Of a stretch of 64,000 bases of DNA, positions 1 to 11,669 are shown piece by piece. The notes beneath the pieces are model-generated. The model worked only from the letters and a program-made list of their open reading frames with translations. It searched no databases and was not told the origin of the DNA. The stretch is from Epichloe hybrida. Lineage: Eukaryota > Ascomycota > Sordariomycetes > Hypocreales > Clavicipitaceae. Both the position numbers and the translations under genes were made by a program. The stretch lies in contig JAFEKR010000001.1 of NCBI GenBank assembly GCA_019022495.1, positions 1,302,001 to 1,366,000 on the forward strand, read 5' to 3'. The stretch's first letter is position 1. Each line of letters begins with the position of its first letter.

Positions 1-1032
1 ACATAATAGTAAGTAGACAGTGCTGTGTTGTGTCGGAATCAGTTGCCAATCAGAGCCATACCAATACTGTACCAGAAAACCTCCCGTTTGTAATATTGAC
101 TATTATGTGTGCCGCACGTTGGCAGCATTTGTCACTGCCAACTCCGCATTAACCGCGGTGACTTGGTGGCCGGTGAATTATTTTACGGATGGGAGAAGGA
201 CCAAGTCAGGGCAAGTTTGAGGGAGATGGGTTGTATGGCCCGGCTCAGTTCCATACGGGGCACTCTACTCCGTAATGGCACGTTGAGGCTGTGTTACTAT
301 TCTGCGACAATCTTGGGCGTGTGAGTCCGCACCGAGCTGTGACCATTCTTGATGGGAGCCAGGGAGGGTGGTGATGGGGGCGATGACAACGGTAGGTGAG
401 GCTCTGCTGTTTCTCGGAGTCAATAACCGGCGCCGTTAGATCCACGATGGCCCGGCTTGTTGACAGGCATTACAATGTACGCGGGTGAAGATGACATGTC
501 ATGAGTCTTGGTGAACGCCCTCTTCGGGCCGGCCACAAGTAAGCGGCTTGCGGAGTAGTGGACACTGGAAACTCGAGTTGCGCGAAGACTTGTTTGTGTG
601 CAAGCATCGCGCCTGAGCTTGCATTATTAGTGACAGTTGGAGACCGTAGGAAAAAATGTCATGGCACGAAACTGGTCCAATACTCCGGTAATAATGTTAA
701 CAGGAATGAGCGCAGCGAGCGAAGCGTTTACAGAAGTGATTGGTTACATGTATTCATAAGGATAATGCAGTCAGCAGCTTATTAGGCTGCCAACGTCCAA
801 TACCACCCACCACCTGTCCTGGTCTATGCGCCATAACGTGGCGCGTACCTGCCAAACACAGCAGCTCCTTTCCGACATCAAGCGTCCGGCTCGTCATCTA
901 ATATCGCAAACCTTGACAATAAAAAGAAAAGGAGAAAATTCATAATATTTGGATTGCTTTCATCTCTCGAGACTCTTGCCGACGCAGTAGCCACCGGTGC
1001 AAAAGACATCAGAAACAGTCATACCCAACCTC
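1..1032. other. Gene-free stretch upstream of the TBC gene
   Basis: No open frame here looks like protein: the few frames are under 80 codons, several begin at non-ATG codons, and they resemble no family I know. It holds a TACGGAGTA-type motif in reverse orientation at 266-274. The last 100 bases are presumably promoter and 5' UTR of the gene that starts at 1033. Confidence 0.5.
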
Positions 1033-2331
1033 ATGGAACCGCAAGATAACCCCATGGAGATACCAGCCGGGTCAGCTGGCATCGATGAAGACAACCTGGA
1101 GATGACGGCTGTGCTTCCCGAACAAAAGACGGAACGTGTTCTCTCTGAAAGGAAACTCGAGTCTATCCTAGAGGCATGCAAATGGAAAGATGTGGCGCGA
1201 TTGAGAGGTCTTGCAGAATCGGCTGATGGGCTCCTCAATGATGAACTTCGTAGGCTAGCATGTACGCATATATACATATTCTATCTACTCTCGGGTCAAC
1301 ATCGCAGCGTCGAAACGATGAAATGCCCCTCCCTTTTGTATCGAAAGCTGACAGCCCATTATTCTGGAACTATAGGGCCCATTCTCATCGGTCTTTCTTC
1401 CGAGTCATCGGACTGCAGCGCAAACTCCAAGGAGGGTGATACAGACACCGAGTGTGGATGGAAAAGCCTACCCAGGCATCGTGACGAGGATCAAGTGCAA
1501 CTTGATGTGAATAGATCCTTCATATACTATCCAACAGGTGCGTATATTAATGCATATTTGACATGTAACACATGGGAAAATGCGGTGCAAAGCTCGGTTT
1601 ATTTTTGTTTTGTGTCTCGACCATGACTGACTCAGATGTCGATTCACACAGACCAAACCGAGGCACATATAAACAAGTGCAGATCAGAGCTGTCGGCTCT
1701 CATCGTCGAAGTTCTTCGACGCCACCCATATCTCTCCTACTTCCAAGGCTACCACGACATATGCCAAGTATTCCTCCTGGTCTTGCAACCAGCGTGGCGG
1801 GCCCGCGTGGTCGCAAGACTATCCGTCCTTCGCATACGAGATTTCATGCTTCCCAGTCTGAGACCAACGACTGCACAGCTCAGATTACTTCCCGACATTC
1901 TATCGAAAGCCGATCCCAGGCTTCGAAAACACATTGCAACCATAGAGCCGTTCTACGCACTGGCGGGTACACTCACGATGTACGCGCACAACATAGAGGC
2001 CTATCGCGACATCGCACGCCTCTTTGACGTGTTTTTGGCCAGAGAGCCAGTCTTCACCATATACGTGTTCGCTCAGATCGTCATCAACCGTCGGGATGAA
2101 ATTTTGGTCATTGATGAACCAGATATGCTGCAAGTAATGCTCTCTAGAGTGCCACCAAACATGGACCTCAATACACTCATTACCGACGCCGTGGGTCTAT
2201 TTGACCGCTTTCCGCCACACACTCTTCCTTACTGGCGACATATATCCAAATATAGCTCGTTGAAAACTGCTAGAGACGTCGAGAAGTGTGCCCAACAATC
2301 CCTACAAGACGGCCAGGCATACCAGCCATGA
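1033..2331 (+). CDS. TBC-domain Rab GTPase-activating protein (TBC1D20/Gyp8 type)
   Basis: Exons 1033-1537 and 1652-2331 give 394 aa; the 114-bp intron has a GTGCGT donor. A TBC domain fills roughly residues 150-370. Exon 1 ends with DVNRSF, the IxxDxxR arginine-finger motif, and exon 2 carries YFQGYHD, the glutamine-finger motif, so both catalytic fingers of a Rab GAP are present. The spacing and the YFQGYHDI form resemble TBC1D20 and yeast Gyp8, which act on Rab1/Ypt1-type GTPases in the early secretory pathway; substrate here is inferred. A C-terminal membrane anchor typical of that subfamily is not evident. The start is the first in-frame ATG, at 1033. The stop lies inside the 3' end of the opposing VPS52 relic, so the two reading frames overlap by 62 bases. 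Confidence 0.82.
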
Positions 2332-3908
2332 GTGAGCTATCAGATCTTCGGCTGGCTGTTGGCATTAAAGTCTTGTCCAGCCTGAGAATGCCCAAGGCAT
2401 CATATGTGTTGGACACAAGGTTCTTTGACAGTGCCTGACCCATCTCAAACGTGGACTCAAAAATGTAGTTGAAAGTTTTGGAGATTTGCGAATATGACAA
2501 AGCCGGTGAAAAAAAGGTAGCCAGGAATGTATACTCTGCAGTTGTGTTGTCGATCAGAGCCAAATTGAAATTCCGGAACTGAACCTCTAGATAGTGCGTC
2601 GTTTGGTCCTCTTCAGCGAGATGAGAAGATAGTGCTGCCTGGTTGCTCGTTTTGAGCAGATCGATCCTCCGTCCCAGGTTGAATGCATCATGAGGGGGGC
2701 CTGCAGCTCGCGTGCTTGATAAGACGGTAGCCATTCGTGTGGTGTCTTCGTGGCCCAGCAAGTCCGACTTATCCAGAACGTGAGTCTTGATCTTGGCCAA
2801 CGCTTGTTGGTACGTGCTGAACTGGGTTTGATAATACCAACGCATCGTATTCATGTAAGATATCTCAGTGGTGTCAGAAGAAAAATTGCACAAGTCTCCG
2901 AACGAGAAAGTTTTAGGCGATTTGAGCCTTTATGTGCGACTGCAGTGGCTTTGACGCACTGATGTCTGACTGCCCAGAAAAAATCAGCATCAGTTGATTG
3001 ATGTTCCCATGGTCCACCCATCTTTGCTGGGTTAAGTAGTATCTTTTGCCTCCCAATCCAATCTCCTATGAAATCTTTGTCCAAGATTCGTCTATACGAC
3101 CCGTCGAAATCTTGGTTACGACTTCGGGAGACACGCTTAGCTCTTCAACGAGCGGCCCCAAAGCTTTTTCTACATCTTTGCGATTCTGTAGTCGTCGATT
3201 TAGCGCAGATGAGCGCTCTTGTAACGATTCGATATCGGCAGATACAGCGGCAAGGTCGTTTCGAAAGCTCGCCAGGTTTGTTTCGACGGAATTCAGGACG
3301 TCATCACAAGCAGTAATCGACCGGCGGAGGCTTTCGAATGTTGTTCGTTCCTTTTGATCTATTTGCTTTGCATCAGATAATGCCTTTGACGTGATTCAAG
3401 AAGGGAAAGAGTTTGAAAAGCTAAACATACAGTCCTCCAAGCTCTGTGCCCGCCGCGGTACTGACGCGATATCATCCGGCGCCTGGGATGACGCAAGTTC
3501 CTTCAATGTTAAGCCGCCGAAGTCAACCTCGAGCTCAAGATCTGTTTCAACGATAGAGCTAGTTCGAGCCTTTTGGCTCTCTTCGAAACCATCATCGGCT
3601 TCGCTCGGTTCTCTCAAAATCCCTTCCAGGGTTTCTAGGGGGTCGTTGATGTTCGGTATTGTAACGGATTGTCGTAGCGAGGAACCGTTTGTTCGACGAG
3701 AGTGGGACAGCAGGGAAGACGGCGAATCATTGGGTACAAGGGATAGGGATGAGCTTCTTGGGGAATGTCCAGCTCTTTGCGAAGTCACATAGGGACTCAG
3801 AGTGCTGGATGTTCTCCGCGGGAGAGGCGAAAACGACCTGCTTCCAGGTTGCGGCGTGGATTGACCAGAGGCGCTTGACGGACCTCCAGCCAGTCGGTCC
3901 AGCCACAT
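2270..3908 (-). pseudogene. VPS52: Broken VPS52 (GARP/EARP tethering complex subunit)
   Basis: Exon 1 (3908-3431) starts MWLDRLAGG and is Ser/Pro-rich, as in fungal Vps52. A clean 72-bp intron (3430-3359, GTATGT...ATAG) follows. Exon 2 reads as the Vps52 coiled coil (DIESLQERS, NRKDVEKALGPL) until an in-frame TAG near 3068, just after DESWTK. From about 3065 to 2880 homology continues only in fragments spread over frames with stops. A clean frame resumes at YMNTMRWYYQTQFS and runs through NFNLALIDNTTAEYTFLA, then stops soon after DALGIL, at 2270. About 200 residues of the usual C-terminus are missing. Vps52 is normally about 650-700 aa and acts in endosome-to-Golgi retrograde tethering. Either a decaying gene or a locally bad consensus plus a rearranged end; the family call is firm. 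Confidence 0.78.
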
Positions 3909-5684
3909 GTTGCGGCAATGAAGCTGCACCCTTCTATTTGAATGCGCCTTGAATGATAATGTAAATGATCATATTAAGACGTCAAGTTTCGACCCGCGGC
4001 TCTTTCTTCTCAGAATGAATGGCACGAACACATCACAAGCAGCAAGCAACACTTCGCGCCAGCTTGCAGGTAGTGACGAGGCTGTCCCTCTGAACCCAGT
4101 GGGGCGGGTTCAGAGGGACATTGTTGGGCATTGTTGTTGTATGTACGGAGTTAGCTGGCAAGCCATTGATTGGTCACAACTTCAGGTTGCTGACCAGGCT
4201 GGCTTTTTGTCAAACAAAGCTGTGGTGCATGCACTTGTTTTGACTTCCGTTTGAGTGCGCGAAGAAGGCCTCAGTGATAGCGCATGTGTTAGTCATGTAG
4301 AAGAAGAACTGTTTCCAGGTATCGGGCATACTATAGTAATAGAAGGTATCCCATATTAGTATTAAAGTAGGTACCTAGGTATATAATGCAATAAGTACAC
4401 TTCTATGCATCTTGATTATTGCATGCATTTCTAACACCTACCTTCGGAAGATGAAAAAACAAATCGAAAATCATCGGCGAGAGTCGGCCTACCTGGGGTT
4501 CGGATTTACGACGAGCATCTGCATGCAAAGTCTAGAAGCTCGAACATGTTTTGAGAGCAAGCACTGCCCTCGTTGAACTGTGCATGTCGGCGTGCAAGAA
4601 GACAAGGTCCGAAGCGGTGTCTCGAAACTGTCATCCTCTGACCAACATTGTGTTACGTCTCACGACTCACGAGTACTGGCTGCCACATCGCGAAAAAGCC
4701 GGCTCTGCTGCATACTCCTCCGTACAATGATTGCATCCACTGGAGTATCAAATTCGAATTGTCATTTGAACCACACTGAATTGCTGAGCCCCTCTCTGGC
4801 ATCTGCCCCCCCCCCCCGGCCCTTTGGAGGCACAGTCAGGCACTACCTCGTGGAAGTCGTGGGCGGTCTCGGATTGGAGTCTGGTCTGCCAGGCGCTGCT
4901 GGGTACGGAGCACTCCGTCTTGAGCAGGTCTTTGCGGACCAAAATTGCCAATGGCTTTGGTAACCAGATGTATTGGCCTGGATACAGCTTGGCTTGAGCT
5001 TCGCCAGTTTGCGACAGGATGTGAGTGTGCAGGAAAGGAGCTTTGTACTTTGGCGCATCGCACTGTCGCTTTGATTAAAAACAAACTCAGCACTAGTAAC
5101 CAGCCAAATAGTAAGTATACCTGGGGTACTCAAAAGATCTACCAACGTTGTCGGTAGATCAGTCAATGTCGATGCCACTTCGTGTCCTTTTCGAATATCA
5201 CACGCCAGAAGAAAAGAGTCTGTTCCCGGCTTTCTGACGAAGCGTCAACGGTAATCCCAGCAGTCTTCAATGTTGCCCAGGTTGTTCGAGAATGGTCAAT
5301 CGTGCCCTGTTGGAAATATGGAATATTATTGACAACAACAGATCCGCCAGCCATTTCTACTAGACTACGGCATCTAGTGCCATTTCTTTGTTTACCTGGA
5401 ATAAAAGTGCCCAAGTGCTCAAGAAAGTGAGCTCAGCTCGCGCTGGGTGGTCTCCTCCTAGTACCCGCCGCCCCAGGGCCCAATCACACATGGCAGGAAA
5501 AAAATTCAAGGCGGCGCACCTTTTCCCCTCCATCCGCTCTTCTCTTCTCGCATCCTTCCTTTGACCCCTTCTTTTTCCTCCTCTCCACCCACTGTACAGC
5601 ACCTCCACTGCCTTTCGGTGTCAAATTATCGTTTCCTCCCCCTTGTACTTTTTAACAAGTCCGATTCTTGCGCAATTCATCACC
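3909..5684. other. Intergenic region between VPS52 relic and eIF5A
   Basis: No convincing gene. It contains a perfect hairpin (4084-4119), a C-tract at about 4806-4818, TACGGAG motifs at 4144 and 4904, and an AT-rich patch at about 4320-4440. A minus-strand frame at 5163-5414 (83 codons) has no recognisable family. The last 200 bases are pyrimidine-rich, typical of the leader of a highly expressed fungal gene (eIF5A). Confidence 0.5.
4084..4119. repeat. Perfect 14-bp inverted repeat with 8-nt loop
   Basis: The left arm GTCCCTCTGAACCC (4084-4097) is exactly complementary to the right arm GGGTTCAGAGGGAC (4106-4119), around the loop AGTGGGGC. It lies outside any gene, about 180 bp beyond the VPS52 start codon. 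It could be a structured RNA element, a miniature element remnant or chance; there is no U-run to support a terminator. Confidence 0.8.
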
Positions 5685-6600
5685 ATGGCTGAAGAGGTAC
5701 GTTGCTTGATACTCATGCTGCTTCTTGTCATTGCGCCATGCGGTCTGCGACGATGACAGTTGGGGGGTAGTGGGCGAAAACACCCCGCATCCTTCTCTCG
5801 TGCCTGCCCCACGACATCAGGACGCACAAAGCAAAATCTCGATTCCCAAAGTTGTCATCTTATTGGATACAGAGCGCGATGGAGAAACCGCATAGAAAGA
5901 TTGAGGAACGATCGTTTGGAATTTACAATTGATCATTTTACTGACCTCAGACGTTTCTTCGTGTAGCACGATGTTACCTTCGATTCCGCCGATGCTGGTG
6001 CGTCTCTGACCTACCCCATGCAGTGCTCTGCTCTGCGCAAGAACGGCTTCGTTGTTATCAAGAACCGCCCCTGCAAGATTGTCGACATGTCTACTTCCAA
6101 GACTGGCAAGCACGGTCATGCCAAGGTCCATCTGGTCGCCCTCGACATTTTCACTGGCAAGAAGTACGAAGATCTCTCTCCCTCCACTCACAACATGGAT
6201 GTCCCCAATGTCACCCGTCGTGAGTACCAGCTGGTGAGTCTCGACTATTCTCTCTTGACATGGTCATTTTTCACTAATGTCTTCGTTAGCTGGACATTTC
6301 TGATGACGGCTTTCTCTCCCTCATGAACGACGACGGCGACACCAAGGATGATGTGAAGATGCCCGATGGCGAGATTGGTGAGAAGATCAACAAGCTTTTC
6401 AAGGTCGAGGAGAAGGACACCAGTAAGTTGTCTTCCAGCGTTCAGAACTTTCAAAGACGCAGTTTTGCCCATCGTCATACCAACGCACAGCCGAACTTGG
6501 CCTTGGACAGACGCACTGACCCAGACTTGCAGACGTTATCATTCTCACCTCCATGGGCGAGGAGGCTGCTGTTGAAGCCAAGGAGGCCCCTAAGCAGTAA
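5685..6600 (+). CDS. Translation initiation factor eIF5A
   Basis: Four exons (5685-5696, 5967-6233, 6290-6422, 6533-6600) give 159 aa. The first exon encodes only MAEE. The hypusine loop reads [13 protein letters not shown] in exon 2; the lysine in KTGKHG is the residue modified by deoxyhypusine synthase. The C-terminal OB-fold segment ([13 protein letters not shown]) spans the second intron and the protein ends [13 protein letters not shown], a usual fungal end. eIF5A helps ribosomes through poly-proline and other slow peptide bonds and assists termination. Phases at every junction fit, and the ATG is in a CACCATGG context. The first intron, 270 bp, is long for this window, common for strongly expressed fungal translation genes. 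Confidence 0.97.
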
Positions 6601-7768
6601 ATGGATTAAAGAAGGCCCCAGCATGGCGTACCTTTGCTTGCAGCCTCGGCACAAATTCGTCCTTGTGATGTCTGGGCAAATCGGAGTTGAGCTCATGATG
6701 ATTCTTAGCACGTCAGATATACGTTGGGCGATAGATTTGGGTCGATGCGCGTGGAGACAGTAACATGAACGGGATTGTATCGGCTAGCCGCGCACTGGTT
6801 GGTAACTCACGCTGTCCAGGCGCTGGCGCTTTTAACAATTTTCTTTGTTTCTAACGACTCAGACCTTGCCAGCAGCTCTCTAGGTAATTGCAGCCGGGCG
6901 GGTCAAGATCCCTACCCAAAAAAAAAAAGTGAGATATAATGACCGTATTTCAGATCATTTTGTCCGTGCATGATCTATCAGCCCCCTGAGTAATTGTGAC
7001 ACTATTGCAAGATATCAATATGTATGCTGTGACTCGCCCTCTACTTTTCGGTGAATCTGTTCCGAGAAACGGGACTGTGGCAACAAGTTTTTTTTTTTTT
7101 TTTGCACATCCCGCTTATCGCGGTCCACTTTTAAGATAAGGCGGCGCCCGGGTGACTTTTTTTGAGACCTGACGGTCCTTACGCTTAATACTAGAGCGTT
7201 GTAATATAATGTATCAAAAATAGCTATATTAGACCTCAGGTAGCTTCAAAGAGCTCGCGAAAAAAGGTTCGAATTGCTTCTTATAAGAGACTATTCATAA
7301 TTAGATTCAAATCTATGCTTATATGCCGTATACATTATGGCTATAAAAAACGCACAGCGTTCTGGATTATTAAATTAGCTACCTAACAATCTTACCATCA
7401 TCGAATTCAGGCTTTATCCGCGATAGTTGTGGCCAATTGAATTTAATGTCATCATCGAGGGCGTTGTGTTAATACGGGGTCTCAGTTAAAAAGTCACACT
7501 GTGCAGGCGCTCTTTTTATGCGAGTGGGCCACATCTCGTCAATGTCTGCTACAATGATTATCACATCGAAAGCAAGAGAGTAGGCTATATTTACATCTGT
7601 AATTGTGATTTGCTTTTTTGGATTCGTTGCCATATTTGCCATGTTTTCTTGAGTTTCGGACGAGCCTTTTGGGGTTAAGGGTGTTTTTTGCAGACACAGC
7701 ATACGTACCTCATGATCAGCTACCATCATAGTGCGCGTCCTTCCCTTTGGTGAGCAGAATACGGAGTC
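6601..7768. other. Intergenic region with AT-rich island
   Basis: Contains the eIF5A 3' flank, a T-tract at about 7089-7103 and a visibly AT-rich block at about 7190-7470. A minus-strand frame at 7469-7729 (86 codons, from an ATG) matches nothing I recognise. The AT-rich block could be an old, mutated repeat, but no transposase motif or terminal repeat is visible. A TACGGAGT motif lies at 7760-7767, immediately before the RRN7 start. Confidence 0.45.
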
Positions 7769-9629
7769 ATGGAGGAACGGCGAGAACTTCGCAAATTACC
7801 ACGAGGGGAAAGATGTCCTGAATGTGGGAGTCAAAAATTCTATCTTCAGGATGGGTTGCGGTTTTGCTCCAGAGGTCACCAAATCGAGGTAAGTTTTGGC
7901 GTCTCCCCTGCGCCAACATGAGCTCGATTGAATACATGACTGATGTTCTTATGCAGGGTTTCATTCAATTTGATCTTGGTGACGAAGAGGCTGCGGGACA
8001 ACTGGGTTCTGTGGTCAGGCGTAAAAAAGAGGCTCGAGAGGTAGAGAAGCGTCAACTAGCCGGACAGGAAGGCAGGACGCTGTACCTCGAGGCCATCCAG
8101 CTTCTGGTGCGCAAGCAGGTCGACTTCTTGGTACGGAAAATGGGCCACAAAGAAGAGTTGGAGACTGTTGTTCGTGATCTTTGGGATCTGCGAATTCGCG
8201 GATACAGCTCCGTCATCCAAGAAGGCGATCCTAGTGAAACGGAGCTCGAGACGTTCAGCTCGCAACCAATTACTCCAGAAATTGAATCAAGATCCTCTTG
8301 GAAGTCAGCCTCAAGAGCACAGAGTTGGGACCGTGAGAGAGGCACCGACTGGCCAATGCCCAGATTGCCAGAGACTATCGCATTGTGCTATCTCGGGTGT
8401 CTACTTCTAAAAATCCCTACACGCTTGGCAGATCTACACACTTGGGTATCGAACGGCAATTTGCCGTACTTGGCAGCAGTGAGTTTCATGTTTTCTTGAA
8501 CACCTTTTGAGCTCGTCATGTTGAAAATATATTGCGCACAGTACATGGAACTGCCAATCGAGATGCAGAGGAGAATGCCGTCCTCGTATGCGAATTTTCT
8601 CAAGTTACCATCAACCGTGGGCCTACGAGGATACGATCTGTATCAAACCGTAATGAATACGGTCCTTTCATACAAGCTGAACTACGAAATGACTTTTCCA
8701 GAGATGAACTATTTTCCCATGCTCGTACAATACGCCAAGGAGCTCGCACTACCAGGTAAGACTGCGATTTGTCGCGCTTTCACGGTGCAAGACATCTAAC
8801 CACACATTAGTTGAGGTCATTGTTGTTGCAAAGCGGCTTGCAGCCACCTTAAACTACTCTTTCGAGTTTCCCGCCGGCAAGGCCAGGATATTTTCTCTTG
8901 ACCATCCGGAATTAAGACTGGTTGCCTTTCTGGTCGTATCATCCAAGTTGTGCTTTCCCTTCAACCATGGCCAAGTCTCGTCGCTGGCTAGTCTGAGTCG
9001 TTGCATGCCTCGGTTTGATTGGGAGAGATGGACAACGGGATACTCTGAAAACTTGGCGAATTTCCGAGGTAAGGTTTCGGAACGCCCTGCATTCGAGGAG
9101 TTCACTCCAGATCAAATTACCAACTTGGGGGATGAGGAATTTGATGCATACGTGGCGTATTTGAGTGCTGCAATTGGCAGTAATAGTAAGCTCTCATCAT
9201 CACAAACCATTATTGCGATCTCATGCTAACAATTTATACAGATGAGAATGCCATAACTAAATTCTTTCCAATGGCGCCAGAGCCCATGCCTCCACCTTCA
9301 ACATCCGAATTCTCAGATGGTCAAATTGAGAAGCAAGCCCATCGCATCTTAACCGAAGCCGTCATCTCTGACAACATAGCTGACCATGGGGTCGGGAGGT
9401 ATGAGGCATTTCGAGCAGTTCAAGACTTGTCCGAGACTGCTGGCATATTTTACAAGGCAGCATGTTAGTATTAAAAGCCAGAGAACGGGTCTCTTTGTCT
9501 CACTATGCTGACTCTCTGCATGCAGGCGATGCTTCTGGTCTGCCTATCGACATGATGGTCCAAGCCATCTACAAACTAGAACAACACATTATCTGGTGGC
9601 AAAGGAAACAGTCGATTTTTGAGGAATAG
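7769..9629 (+). CDS. RRN7: RNA polymerase I initiation factor Rrn7 (TAF1B family)
   Basis: Six exons (7769-7888, 7957-8478, 8542-8755, 8811-9185, 9242-9463, 9526-9629) give 518 aa with all phases consistent. The N-terminus carries a TFIIB-like zinc ribbon, CPEC...CSRGH, at residues 16-37, followed by the cyclin-like region. Rrn7/TAF1B is the TFIIB-like subunit of the core factor that recruits Pol I to rDNA promoters in the nucleolus. Supporting segments include the conserved linker after the ribbon (GFIQFDLGDE), a basic helix (RRKKEAREVEKR) and RIRGYSSVIQE. The fifth intron splits a cysteine codon. The C-terminus is short (WWQRKQSIFEE). Family call rests on the Zn-ribbon plus overall order of segments; no alignment was run. 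Confidence 0.82.
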
Positions 9630-10193
9630 CCTGTAAAAGATGGGGAGGGAATGACTGATGAGAAGATCTGGAAATCACCCGATGGTTCTGTTTTACATGC
9701 TTATGATACCCAACTTAGTTACTCATCCCTTTGCCAGTGATCTAGGTATAAGTAAGGGCATATACTCCATAAATCTAGCGAGGAAACCAGGTATAGCGAG
9801 GTATTTCCGTATATATGTACATCTTCCTGCGACCTAAATTATAGTAAGCTCTTCACAAACCTAGAAGTACCTATACTGGCGTGGAGTGTAATTGGCCAGC
9901 ATCGTGGTACAGACAGTACACCTCTGAGAGGCCTCATGACTTGTCAAGGGGATACAGATAATGGCTAGACAGGATGCTGTGATTCAAGTGGGCTCGGTCC
10001 TAAGTTCTAACCAACAAGGGACGCCCGTAAAACTGTGGAAACGAGCGATCCAAAACCTTGACGACGTCAGCACGTGACCAGGCATATGACCTAGGGTTTC
10101 CAGTGCTCGCTCTTTGTGCCCCACCAACTTTGCGCGCAGACTTGTTCGGCTGTAGGAAACTTCAACATCTCCAGCGTCACCAAATCAGTCAAG
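9630..10193. other. Intergenic region and ubiquitin-L40 promoter
   Basis: No coding sequence. An AGGGTTTCC element at 10093-10101 lies about 100 bp before the split start codon; related A/T-GGGTTT sequences occur in fungal ribosomal-protein promoters, so it may be regulatory, but this is a guess from one site. The 5' untranslated exon ends at 10194. Confidence 0.4.
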
Positions 10194-10898
<705 letters not shown>

Positions 10899-11669
10899 AC
10901 GGGCTCACCTATGGATGTGGCGTCTGGATTTTTGGTATTCTGGGGATGGCAAGGACAAAAGTGCTTCACGATTGACAAGCCTGGCTTAGTTTCTATAATA
11001 GCATATACAGCTCAGGCGATACAATCTCGATGATGCCTATGAATTGAGGGTTTATCACAGTAAGAAATTTTTACCAATTCTGCGCGGTTGATTACGTAGT
11101 GAAGGATGGTCGAATCGGTGACCGAAACAGATTGATGTTTTGAAAATGCATCTAGTTGCCAAGAAGAACTTGCATTATTTGACATAGTTTTAGTTCATAA
11201 TCGTAGGAACTATGTTGCGATAACCAAATGAGCAACGTCAAGGAACACATCGCCAACCAACAGTAATGGTGTGTCTAGACCTCTGGAACACCGACCCAAT
11301 CAGAAACGGAAAATCTGCGCTAGAGTCCTTCTTTGTGGCTGGCTGGTGCACCCATCACGTGCGGCAATGCGGGTAATATCCGGACACAGTGTCTGCTCTT
11401 ATCCCTCCGTGCCGTGGGCTAGATATTACTTGGGCCACTTAAGTTACCTGCCTGCATTAGTTGTCGACATCTTGTCACATTATGTCCCGAGCGTGACTTC
11501 ATCCTCCAAGCAACATCTCGACGACGACACTCCTCGTCTTACAGCCCTTCTCTGGCCCATCGACTCGCCGACCGCTGCGGATTTGCGTGATTTTCATATT
11601 TAGGCCGGCCTTTTGGACGACCTTTATACAGAAACAAGAAGCCGGGCCACGTATTGCAGCGCCGTCATC
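10899..11669. other. Intergenic region between ubiquitin-L40 and the YIP1 gene
   Basis: A frame at 11271-11603 opens at a non-ATG codon and has no family resemblance; I treat it as chance. The rest is presumably the L40 3' flank and the YIP1 promoter and leader. Confidence 0.45.

Noticed and set aside
5163..5414. 83-codon minus-strand frame upstream of eIF5A
   Set aside because: No family resemblance, no partner exons, and it lies in the promoter area of a strongly expressed gene.
7469..7729. 86-codon minus-strand frame before RRN7
   Set aside because: It abuts the AT-rich island, has no recognised motif, and no splice-linked neighbour could be found.
11271..11603. 110-codon frame upstream of the YIP1 gene
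   Set aside because: Opens at GTG, has no family resemblance, and is likely leader and promoter sequence.
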